Source: Bacteroidota bacterium (lineage in GTDB: Bacteria > Bacteroidota > Bacteroidia > Flavobacteriales > Flavobacteriaceae). From it: 5,177 bases of DNA. The DNA lies in NCBI GenBank assembly GCA_024280815.1, contig JAJRPL010000461.1, positions 1-5,177 of the forward strand, in the 5' to 3' direction. Shown here one piece after another: positions 1 through 5,177 of the stretch. Position 1 is the stretch's first letter. Every line of letters starts with the position of its first letter. A program made the position numbers and the translations under genes. The notes under the pieces are model-generated. The model was not told the DNA's origin and searched no databases. It worked only from the letters and a program-made list of their open reading frames with translations.

Positions 1-1
1 A

Positions 2-145
2 GAAACCATAGTACGTTCAGAACGAAAAATTGGTAGAAACGAACGTGTTACTATTAAAAATGTGATGAGTGGTGAAAGTAAAAAAGTAAAATACAAACAA
101 GCCATTCCGCTAATTGATAGAGGTGAATGGGTTTTGGTGGAGTAG
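2..145 (+). CDS. secA: C-terminal end of a gene entering from the left, probably SecA (partial)
   Basis: An open frame enters at the left edge and ends at TAG 143-145, leaving 47 residues. The fragment is basic and begins ETIVRSERKIGRNERVTIKN, ending in GEWVLVE. The KIGRNE stretch resembles the KIGRNDPCPC lead-in to the zinc-binding tail of SecA, the ATPase that drives preproteins through SecYEG. Here the residues after GRN are ERVTIKNV and no cysteine follows, so the zinc-binding tail is replaced by another short extension. From memory, flavobacterial SecA proteins often end in such a GRN-x-x-V-T tail; this is recall and not a comparison made here. No ATPase motif is in the window, so the name rests on this tail only. 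The gene converges on menE, with six bases between the two stop codons, and is followed by a strong terminator hairpin. Another basic cytoplasmic protein with a similar tail remains possible. Confidence 0.5.
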   Translation, partial: ETIVRSERKIGRNERVTIKNVMSGESKKVKYKQAIPLIDRGEWVLVE

Positions 146-151
146 AAAAAT

Positions 152-1231
152 TTATTTTAAAATTAAATCCAATGTTTTTTGACGTTGGATTTTTTTTGTT
201 TCCGTTTCAACAAACTCTTTTACTACATAAATCTCTTTCGGAACCTCAAACCTATCTAATGAAGTTACGTTTTCTATATTTATTTTTAAATCCTCTATTT
301 TTAAGTTTGAAGCTTCAACAACCAGTACCAACTTCTCTCCTAGTTTTTTATCAGGAATACCTATAACAAAAAAACGGTAGTCAATAATCACAGATAGTTT
401 TTTTTCAATCTGTTCAGGTATCAGTTTGATTCCTCCAGAGTTTATGATGTTATCAAAACGTCCCAACCACTTGAATTCAGTTTCTGAAAGTATTTCAACG
501 ACATCATTTGTAATAATTGATGCATCTGATATTTTGGGAGCGTTGATGATTAAACAACCTCTAGAGTCTTTAGAAATTTTGAGATAAGGTAAGGTTATAT
601 AATTTTGAGATTGCCTCGTCACAACTCCTCTTAATGACATTGCACTATCATTTAAAGATTTAACTGCGATATGTGTAATAGTTTCTGTCATACCATAGGT
701 TGCAAAAACTGCTGTTGGCAACTTTTGTATTTTTTCTAGCAACATCTTAGAGACTGGAGCTCCGCCTACAATTACTTTTTTTATCCTATAGATTTCTTTT
801 AATGAATTTTCTAACTGTAAAGGCACCATTGCAGAAAAATCGTATTGTTTTGTTATCTTATGTAAAGGGTTTGAATTAGGTACAACAACATCTAACTGCC
901 AACCCAGTACCAAAGCACGAACGAGCATCATTTTACCCGCTATATAATCTGGAGATAAACATAATAAAGCTGTTGTATTCTCTGATAAATTAAAGAAAGT
1001 ACCCGTTGCTTTGGCACTATTTATCATATGTTTTTTTTTGAGTTGGATAATTTTTGGCGTACCTGTAGAACCAGAAGTTTTGACTTTTACAATCGAGGTT
1101 ACATCAAACCAATCCTTTAAAAAAAAATACAATTGAGGAAGCTTATGTTTTGAAAAAACTAAAACTTCTTCATTAGTAATAAAAGACTTTCCGTTAAGTT
1201 TAAAATTTTTATGAAATGTACTATTATTCAT
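152..1231 (-). CDS. menE: o-Succinylbenzoate--CoA ligase (MenE), last gene of the men block
   Basis: This adenylate-forming enzyme joins o-succinylbenzoate to CoA with ATP in menaquinone synthesis, in the cytoplasm. The protein has 359 residues. The phosphate-binding loop is TSGSTGTPK (52-60), the core motif ATYGMTET is at 177-184, an aspartate for ribose binding is at D243 (TNDVVEI), and the hinge motif GRFDNIINSGG is at 257-267. The C-terminal catalytic lysine is probably K347 in TETKKIQR, where relatives have TGKIxR. It is about 100 residues shorter than the enterobacterial and Bacillus proteins because the N-terminal domain is reduced, a form I associate with Bacteroidetes. The start is ATG 1229-1231, with AGGAA eight bases upstream. 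The open frame extends to a TTG at 1259-1261, but those ten residues would be encoded by the hairpin that covers the ribosome binding site, so I reject that start. The gene follows the CPBP gene after 34 bases. Substrate choice is inferred from the menC and menA neighbours as well as the motifs. Confidence 0.93.
   Translation of the reverse strand: MNNSTFHKNFKLNGKSFITNEEVLVFSKHKLPQLYFFLKDWFDVTSIVKVKTSGSTGTPKIIQLKKKHMINSAKATGTFFNLSENTTALLCLSPDYIAGKMMLVRALVLGWQLDVVVPNSNPLHKITKQYDFSAMVPLQLENSLKEIYRIKKVIVGGAPVSKMLLEKIQKLPTAVFATYGMTETITHIAVKSLNDSAMSLRGVVTRQSQNYITLPYLKISKDSRGCLIINAPKISDASIITNDVVEILSETEFKWLGRFDNIINSGGIKLIPEQIEKKLSVIIDYRFFVIGIPDKKLGEKLVLVVEASNLKIEDLKINIENVTSLDRFEVPKEIYVVKEFVETETKKIQRQKTLDLILK
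165..197 (+). terminator. Rho-independent terminator of the + strand gene, embedded in the 3' end of menE
   Basis: Left arm AAATCCAATGT (165-175), six-base loop (176-181), right arm ACGTTGGATTT (182-192). This makes an 11-bp stem with one U-G wobble, and a run of T continues to 197. It begins 20 bases after the stop codon of the + strand gene. Read on the - strand, the wobble becomes a C/A mismatch and the tail is a broken T run (AATTTTAAAATAAATTTTT), so it works best for the + strand. A weaker bidirectional role for menE is possible. Confidence 0.8.
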
Positions 1232-1236
1232 AATAA

Positions 1237-1256
1237 ATTCCTGTCTACACAGGAAT
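1237..1256 (-). promoter_or_regulatory. Perfect inverted repeat covering the menE ribosome binding site
   Basis: ATTCCTGT (1237-1244) and ACAGGAAT (1249-1256) are perfect reverse complements with four bases between them. On the - strand mRNA this gives an 8-bp hairpin with a four-base loop, placed between the CPBP stop and the menE start. The AGGAA that serves as the menE ribosome binding site lies in the 3' arm, five bases before the ATG, so folding would hide it. No T run follows, so it is not a terminator. A protein-binding operator or an RNA processing site are alternatives. The structure is seen; the function is inferred. Confidence 0.5.
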
Positions 1257-1265
1257 AACAATTAT

Positions 1266-2195
1266 TTAAATTAAACCTTCTTCTTCAATAACAATCTCGG
1301 GTTTTTCTATTTTTCCAAGCAATTTTTCTGACCAATTATCCCATCTGTACTTTCTTGAAAAAATAAATAACATAATAGGAAATACAATTAATACAGGAAT
1401 TAGTATATCATACCCTGCTGAAGGCTCTGAAACGTCTCTTAATATTGAGTCAGTTTGAAATGCCGTCCAATCTGCTGTGACTAAAAGTGCTGTAATTAGA
1501 TTATTTGCGGCATGAAAACCTAAGGCAAGCTCTAAGCCTTCATCCATCAAGGTTATTATACCTAAAAACAAGCCTGTACCAATATAGTACACCATAATTA
1601 TCGGTCCTAACTTATCTACTTCAGGATTTGCCAAATGCATCAATCCAAAAATAACAGAAGTAACAAACAAAGGAAACCATCTGTTTTTTACTAGTATACC
1701 CAATCCTTGCATCATATATCCTCTAAAAAAATATTCTTCAAAACTTGTTTGCATCGGTAATAACAGTACTGAAATTAAAGCAAGAATAATAAACTTTTCA
1801 AAATTAAAATTCCAAATAAAATCTTCAGGAACAGTGTAATATGCATATAAAGTCATTGCAATTGTAACAACGCCCCACAACGTAAATGCAAAAAATACAC
1901 GCTTCCAATCTATTTTACTTCTTGAAGTAGTTAAAGATGTTATACTTTGTTTATGTACAAATTTCACCCAAGTAAATAAACCGGCAAGAAATATCACAAA
2001 TCTAATTAAGTTTTCAAAGAAAAATCTATTCGCACCTTTCTGCTCTATTTCTTCTCGCATTATTTCTTCAACATCAACATCTAAATAAGACATAACGATA
2101 CTGTTTAGCAATACCAATCCTAAAAAACCAACAATTGGCAATACATATTTCCAAGCACTAATTTTTCCTTTATAAGCTTGTTGTATAAAATTCAT
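1266..2195 (-). CDS. CPBP-family intramembrane metalloprotease (Rce1/Abi type) within the men block
   Basis: A multi-pass membrane protein of 309 residues with the three motifs of the CPBP (CAAX protease and bacteriocin-processing, Abi) family. Motif 1, EExxxR, is E153-E154 to R158 (SFEEYFFRGYM). Motif 2, FxxxH, is F183 to H187 (FGLMHLAN). Motif 3, HxxxN, is H228 to N232 (GFHAANN). These glutamate and histidine residues form the active site, so the protein looks catalytically intact. Hydrophobic segments fall near 16-36, 60-80, 100-121, 134-148, 170-188, 198-216 and 262-280. The tail (290-309) is charged and rich in glutamate. The start ATG 2193-2195 has no clear Shine-Dalgarno, and no other start in the frame is better. 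It sits 54 bases after menC and 34 before menE, so it is probably co-transcribed. The substrate is unknown. A role in quinone synthesis is not implied by the family; immunity, peptide processing or membrane-protein turnover are all possible. Confidence 0.9.
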   Translation of the reverse strand: MNFIQQAYKGKISAWKYVLPIVGFLGLVLLNSIVMSYLDVDVEEIMREEIEQKGANRFFFENLIRFVIFLAGLFTWVKFVHKQSITSLTTSRSKIDWKRVFFAFTLWGVVTIAMTLYAYYTVPEDFIWNFNFEKFIILALISVLLLPMQTSFEEYFFRGYMMQGLGILVKNRWFPLFVTSVIFGLMHLANPEVDKLGPIIMVYYIGTGLFLGIITLMDEGLELALGFHAANNLITALLVTADWTAFQTDSILRDVSEPSAGYDILIPVLIVFPIMLFIFSRKYRWDNWSEKLLGKIEKPEIVIEEEGLI

Positions 2196-2249
2196 AAACT
2201 ATTTGAGTTTTGATTAAGAACCTCTTTCTGAGGATTTCAAAAATAAGTT

Positions 2250-3284
2250 TTATAAACTAAAATCCCATTGCAAATCTTGATTATAATATAGTGCTCCATG
2301 ATTTACTTCAAGTGGAGATTCAATATTATTGGTAAATAAGCTTCCTGTACCTAATCCTTGTGGCATAACCACCTCTAAACTATACGTAAATTGTGCAATC
2401 GCATTTAGTCCTATATTGCTCTCTAAGGCAGAAGTAATCCACCAACCCACATTATGTCTTTTGGCAATGGCAATCCATTCTTTGCTTCCGCGGATACCTC
2501 CTATCAAACTTGGTTTTAAAATAATGTATTGTGGTTTTATAGTTTTGATTAATTGTTCTTTTTCTTCTAGAGAAAAAACACCTATCAACTCTTCATCTAA
2601 AGCAATGGGCAAAGGTGTTTCTTTACACAATTTAGCCATTTCAGTCCATTGCTTAGGCTTAATGGGTTGTTCTATTGAATGCAGGTCAAATTCTGACAAA
2701 CGTTTTAATTTTTCTAATGCTTCTTTAGGGTTAAATGCACCATTGGCATCTACACGTAATTCAATTTCATTGGCTGAAAATTCTTTACGGATCAATTTCA
2801 GCAATTCAATTTCGTTCTCAAAATCTATGGCTCCAATTTTCAACTTTATAGTAGTAAATCCTGATTTTAATTTCTCTTTAATTTGCTGTTTCATAAAATC
2901 GAATGATCCCATCCATACTAATCCATTGATGGGAATCGAAGCTTTACCTTCAGTAAATTTTGAAGGAAATAAATTAAATTCATCTTTACTCGCTAATGAT
3001 AAAAAGGCTTGTTCTATTCCGAATTGAATTGATGGAAAGTCAAAGGACTTTTTTAGTAATACTTCTTTTCCTAAATTGATATTTGAACAAACCCATTGTA
3101 ATTTATCTTGGTAGTCGGGTCTATCATCAACACTCAAGCCTCTAAAAAGTCCACACTCACCTATTCCCTTTTTACCATTCTTTTTTATAATTAAAAAATA
3201 AGTTTCTTTAGTTTGCAATATTCCTCGTGAAGTACCACTAGGCTGTTTAAAGTTGAGAATATGTTTTTTGCAATTTGCCTTCAT
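2250..3284 (-). CDS. menC: o-Succinylbenzoate synthase (MenC), enolase superfamily
   Basis: MenC dehydrates SHCHC to o-succinylbenzoate, the step before MenE. The 344-residue protein shows the complete active site of the enolase superfamily: the KxK pair K147 and K149 (TIKLKIG), metal ligands D179 (VDANGAF), E205 (SIEQPI) and D230 (IALDEEL), and the second base K257 (ILKPSLIGG). The N-terminal cap domain covers roughly residues 1-110, with a flexible loop PSGTSRG (15-21) and GECG (42-45). The C-terminal ALESNIGLNAIAQ (286-298) is the usual end of the barrel in MenC. Dipeptide epimerases and N-succinylamino acid racemases share the fold, but the genes on both sides (menA and menE) favour MenC. 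The start ATG 3282-3284 lies 29 bases after the menA stop, in an A-rich leader without a clear Shine-Dalgarno. The gene is on the same strand as menA, the CPBP gene and menE and is probably part of one transcript. Confidence 0.95.
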   Translation of the reverse strand: MKANCKKHILNFKQPSGTSRGILQTKETYFLIIKKNGKKGIGECGLFRGLSVDDRPDYQDKLQWVCSNINLGKEVLLKKSFDFPSIQFGIEQAFLSLASKDEFNLFPSKFTEGKASIPINGLVWMGSFDFMKQQIKEKLKSGFTTIKLKIGAIDFENEIELLKLIRKEFSANEIELRVDANGAFNPKEALEKLKRLSEFDLHSIEQPIKPKQWTEMAKLCKETPLPIALDEELIGVFSLEEKEQLIKTIKPQYIILKPSLIGGIRGSKEWIAIAKRHNVGWWITSALESNIGLNAIAQFTYSLEVVMPQGLGTGSLFTNNIESPLEVNHGALYYNQDLQWDFSL

Positions 3285-3313
3285 TAATTTTAAGCTTTTA
3301 TTGAGCTTCTTGT

Positions 3314-4210
3314 TTATAATACCTGCCCTAATCCGAAAAGAATAGCAAATAAAAAAGTACTTAGTGCCAATTTTTTCAATTCTGGATCTAGCATTTTTGC
3401 ATCTCTATTTTTATAAACAGTATAAAGATGAATAAATATAGGAATAAATGCAAAACCAAATATCAATTGCATAGGAGAATTATAATGTAATAAAGTATAA
3501 AGCAAAGCTAAAATAAATGCAAAAGTCAAGATAATATAATGATAATACTTAGCAAATTTTTCACCTATTTTTACAACTAAAGTATTTTTATTTACTTTTT
3601 CATCAGAAATTTTATCACGCAAATTATTCAGATTCAACACCCCAACACTTAATAAACCTATAGAAGTGGCTGGTAGAAAAAGTGTCCAATCTAACTGCTT
3701 GGCATATAAAAAGTAACTCCCTAATACACTTAGCCAACCGAAAAATAAAAAAACAAATATATCGCCATAGCCACTATAGCCATAAGCTTTTTTACCCATA
3801 GTATATTTTATGGCAGCAACAATACTTGCCAAGCCTAGTAGTAAAAATACAAAAAAATAAAGCAGGTTGTGTCTACCAAATGACTTATAAATCAGTAATA
3901 AAGCAATTATGAAGGTGATAACTCCAGTTATTTTAATGGCACTTAACATTTGTTTAGGAGAAACTATTCCGCTTTGCAAAGCCCTCATTGGCCCTACTCT
4001 ATCTTCATTATCAGTCCCTTTTACACCATCACCATAATCATTGGCAAAATTAGATAATACTTGAAAACCTGTTGTTGTTAGTAACGCAAAAATACAAATT
4101 TGCCAATTAAAAAAACCTTTAGCATAGGCTAAAAAACTACCAACTATAATTCCTGAAAGTGATAAGGGTAAGGTGCGTAAACGTGCTGCATTGATAAATG
4201 TCTTTAACAT
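3314..4210 (-). CDS. menA: 1,4-Dihydroxy-2-naphthoate polyprenyltransferase (MenA), UbiA family
   Basis: MenA attaches the polyprenyl chain to dihydroxynaphthoate at the inner membrane, giving demethylmenaquinone. With the start at ATG 4208-4210 the protein has 298 residues, normal for the family. The first Asp-rich motif is NDYGDGVKGTD (57-67), which binds the Mg-diphosphate. The second is NNLRDKISDEKVNKNTL (195-211). The signature between them, KYTMGKKAYGYSGYGD (135-150) followed by a hydrophobic FFG (156-158), matches MenA better than UbiA. About eight or nine hydrophobic helices are visible. The open frame runs 42 codons further upstream to 4336, but that part overlaps the previous gene, is basic and not helix-like, and the usual N-terminus (NAARLRTLPLSLSG) begins right after the chosen Met. 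The upstream gap to the SPOR gene is 38 bases and holds no clear Shine-Dalgarno. MenC and MenE follow, so the three act in one pathway. Confidence 0.94.
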   Translation of the reverse strand: MLKTFINAARLRTLPLSLSGIIVGSFLAYAKGFFNWQICIFALLTTTGFQVLSNFANDYGDGVKGTDNEDRVGPMRALQSGIVSPKQMLSAIKITGVITFIIALLLIYKSFGRHNLLYFFVFLLLGLASIVAAIKYTMGKKAYGYSGYGDIFVFLFFGWLSVLGSYFLYAKQLDWTLFLPATSIGLLSVGVLNLNNLRDKISDEKVNKNTLVVKIGEKFAKYYHYIILTFAFILALLYTLLHYNSPMQLIFGFAFIPIFIHLYTVYKNRDAKMLDPELKKLALSTFLFAILFGLGQVL

Positions 4211-4248
4211 ATTAAAATTACTAACTGTTGTATACTGCCAACCGAATA

Positions 4249-4863
4249 CTAGTTCAAATACTGTGTTTCTTCGCTTAATTCTAAAGCTTCTCTGATATTT
4301 ACTGGGTCTCCATAAGATTGAGCTACTATAAAACAATCTGTGAAACCTAATCTTTTTAAATCATTTTTTAAAATTAAAGCTTCAGAGTAAGTAACAAAAT
4401 TACCAATAGCATATTTATTCAAACCACCATCTTCAAACTCTTTCATATGAGCTAAATTATCAGAAAATAGTTTTGCTTTAAAATTAGCATAAGCTCCAAT
4501 TTGAACACTATATACAATAGTCTCTTCTACAATTCCACTAGCATTATTCTGAGCATTTAAAATATTTATTTTTACATCTTTCAATTCATTTTCTAATTTG
4601 AGTAATGAATCATTATTGATGATTGCTAAATTATTTTTTATTAAATAATTTTTATCTACAGGGTCATTTTTTGGTAAAAAAGACCATAAAAAAAGTATCA
4701 ATGAAAGTAACCCAAAAATTCCTAAAATAACTCTATGCTTTCTTAAAATAGAATTATTCTCTTCTTCTTCTTCGAGTAATTTATTTAATTTACCTATGGT
4801 ATCATTGGCTTTATCAACCTCCTCATAAATATTTACCAAATTTTTATCCTTAATATATGGCAT
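4249..4863 (-). CDS. Single-pass membrane protein with a periplasmic SPOR-like domain, unknown role
   Basis: A 204-residue protein that I recognise by domains only. Residues 10-40 are charged and probably a coiled coil, including a run EEEEENN (31-37). A basic patch RKHR (41-44) precedes one hydrophobic helix (45-63), so the N-terminus should face the cytoplasm and the rest the periplasm. A linker (64-113) has a second short coiled-coil stretch near 86-104. Residues 117-182 resemble a SPOR domain: it opens with YSVQIGAYAN, then YAIGNFVTYSEA (151-162), and closes with LGFTDCFIVAQ (172-182). SPOR domains bind denuded peptidoglycan glycan strands in cell division and envelope proteins. The tail is acidic. 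The start ATG 4861-4863 is the first in the frame; AGGAG lies about 20 bases upstream, which is too far to be a normal ribosome binding site. The gene precedes menA by 38 bases, but nothing in the protein points to quinone synthesis. Confidence 0.75.
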   Translation of the reverse strand: MPYIKDKNLVNIYEEVDKANDTIGKLNKLLEEEEENNSILRKHRVILGIFGLLSLILFLWSFLPKNDPVDKNYLIKNNLAIINNDSLLKLENELKDVKINILNAQNNASGIVEETIVYSVQIGAYANFKAKLFSDNLAHMKEFEDGGLNKYAIGNFVTYSEALILKNDLKRLGFTDCFIVAQSYGDPVNIREALELSEETQYLN

Positions 4864-4893
4864 TTTTTCTTATTTAATTTATTCCCACTCCTG

Positions 4894-4909
4894 TACCGAT
4901 GGTTCGGTA
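4894..4909. promoter_or_regulatory. Operator-like palindrome TACCGA-TGGT-TCGGTA upstream of the SPOR-men genes
   Basis: TACCGA (4894-4899) and TCGGTA (4904-4909) are perfect reverse complements around four bases; one more G-T pair at 4893/4910 extends the arms. It stands out as GC-rich in the 104-base gap (4864-4967), the only gap above 60 bases on the - strand. The ACCG/CGGT half-sites with a short spacer resemble operators of TetR-family repressors. A TATAAT hexamer on the - strand (4917-4922) lies just upstream, which would put the palindrome near the transcript start. No good -35 box and no TAnnTTTG box typical of Bacteroidetes was found, so the promoter itself is weak evidence. No T run follows on either strand, so it is not an intrinsic terminator. 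Binding and regulator are inferred. Confidence 0.4.
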
Positions 4910-4939
4910 TCAAGAAATTATAATTAATTTTTGTAAATA

Positions 4940-4974
4940 ACATTTATAAACAAATCTCTCATGACATTTATAAA
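4940..4974. repeat. Short direct repeat ACATTTATAAA, two copies
   Basis: ACATTTATAAA occurs at 4940-4950 and again at 4964-4974, one start 24 bases from the other. The second copy contains the stop codon of the Fe-S protein gene. In DNA this rich in A and T the repeat may be chance or a small duplication; no function is claimed. Confidence 0.35.
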
Positions 4975-5177
4975 TCTTGTGCATTAACTATTAATTCTAC
5001 AATATCTAATACTTCAATGGTATCTTCTTTTTCTTTATTTTTTATTCCGTCTGTCAACATAGTGTTACAAAAAGGACAACCAGTTGCAATAATATCTGGT
5101 CTAGTTTCTAATGCGTCTTCGGTACGTTCTATATTAATATCCTTTGTCCCATTTTCTGGTTCTTTAAACATTTGAGC
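4968..5177 (-). CDS. C-terminal end of a CCG-domain (heterodisulfide reductase-like) Fe-S protein, partial
   Basis: The frame is open to the right edge, so the gene begins outside the window. The 69 visible residues start AQMFKEPENG, and the Met inside them (codon 5169-5171) is internal rather than a start. The visible GCPFCNTM (33-40) carries the final CxxC (C34, C37) of a Cys-rich CCG domain (PF02754 type), whose CCG motif should lie just upstream; flavobacterial proteins read CCGAGG directly before this point, from memory. Such domains, found in HdrB/HdrD, GlpC and LutA, bind an Fe-S cluster and pass electrons between thiols, flavins or quinones. The protein ends in NAQDL, which looks like a natural C-terminus. 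The next gene downstream starts 104 bases later on the same strand. A link to the quinone genes that follow is possible but rests on position only. The exact redox partner cannot be told from this fragment. Confidence 0.85.
   Translation of the reverse strand, partial: AQMFKEPENGTKDINIERTEDALETRPDIIATGCPFCNTMLTDGIKNKEKEDTIEVLDIVELIVNAQDL

Noticed and set aside
127..366. 79-codon open frame on the + strand
   Set aside because: It overlaps the end of the left-edge gene, runs through the terminator hairpin and lies antisense to menE. It is a low-complexity run of F and L from T-rich DNA.
1232..1261. TTG start for menE ten codons upstream
   Set aside because: TTG is a rare start, the ATG has AGGAA at proper distance, and the extra codons lie in the hairpin.
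2221..2233. CCTC-TTTCT-GAGG hairpin between menC and the CPBP gene
   Set aside because: Only four base pairs and no T run, so neither a terminator nor a convincing operator.
2329..3027. 232-codon open frame on the + strand
   Set aside because: It is antisense to menC, whose full catalytic set is in the other frame. The translation is rich in Ser, Asn and Cys with no recognisable domain, as expected of a shadow frame.
3292..3308. AAGCT/AGCTT inverted repeat between menA and menC
   Set aside because: Five pairs with a seven-base loop in AT-rich DNA; likely chance.
4211..4336. Longer menA start giving 42 extra residues
   Set aside because: It overlaps the end of the SPOR gene, and the extra residues do not resemble a MenA N-terminus; the Met at 4208-4210 does.
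4879..4917. 12-codon stretch on the - strand reading FLDTEPSVQEWE then stop
   Set aside because: It looks protein-like but has a stop directly upstream and no start codon. The Fe-S protein already has a natural C-terminus, so a lost gene end or frameshift is not supported.

Overview
The window is AT-rich and reads as a Flavobacteriia-type (Bacteroidetes) chromosome. The protein sequences look flavobacterial: a short MenE of about 360 residues, a CPBP protease set among men genes, and an HdrD-like CCG protein with a GCPFC motif. Ribosome binding sites are weak or absent in front of most genes, which is usual for that phylum. The species cannot be named from the sequence alone.

Layout. One short gene end lies on the + strand at the left edge (stop at 143-145, probably the C-terminus of SecA). 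Everything else is on the - strand and reads right to left: the end of a CCG-type Fe-S protein (5177-4968), a single-pass membrane protein with a SPOR-like domain (4863-4249), menA (4210-3314), menC (3284-2250), a CPBP intramembrane protease (2195-1266) and menE (1231-152). The four genes menA, menC, CPBP and menE, and the SPOR gene before them, are separated by only 29-54 bases, so they probably form one operon. The one larger gap, 104 bases at 4864-4967, is the natural place for a promoter. It holds a perfect 6-bp inverted repeat, TACCGA/TCGGTA, that resembles a repressor operator.

Function. MenC makes o-succinylbenzoate, MenE activates it to the CoA thioester, and MenA prenylates the naphthoate that follows. 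The block therefore supplies three steps of menaquinone synthesis. MenF, MenD, MenH, MenB and MenG are not in the window and must lie elsewhere. The CCG Fe-S protein belongs to a class that often exchanges electrons with quinones or thiols, so its position upstream may be functional. The roles of the CPBP protease and the SPOR protein here are unknown.

No mobile element, CRISPR array, tRNA or rRNA is visible. I see no clear new system. The most interesting details are a + strand terminator embedded in the catalytic-lysine codons of menE, a hairpin that would cover the menE ribosome binding site, and the operator-like palindrome upstream of the men block.
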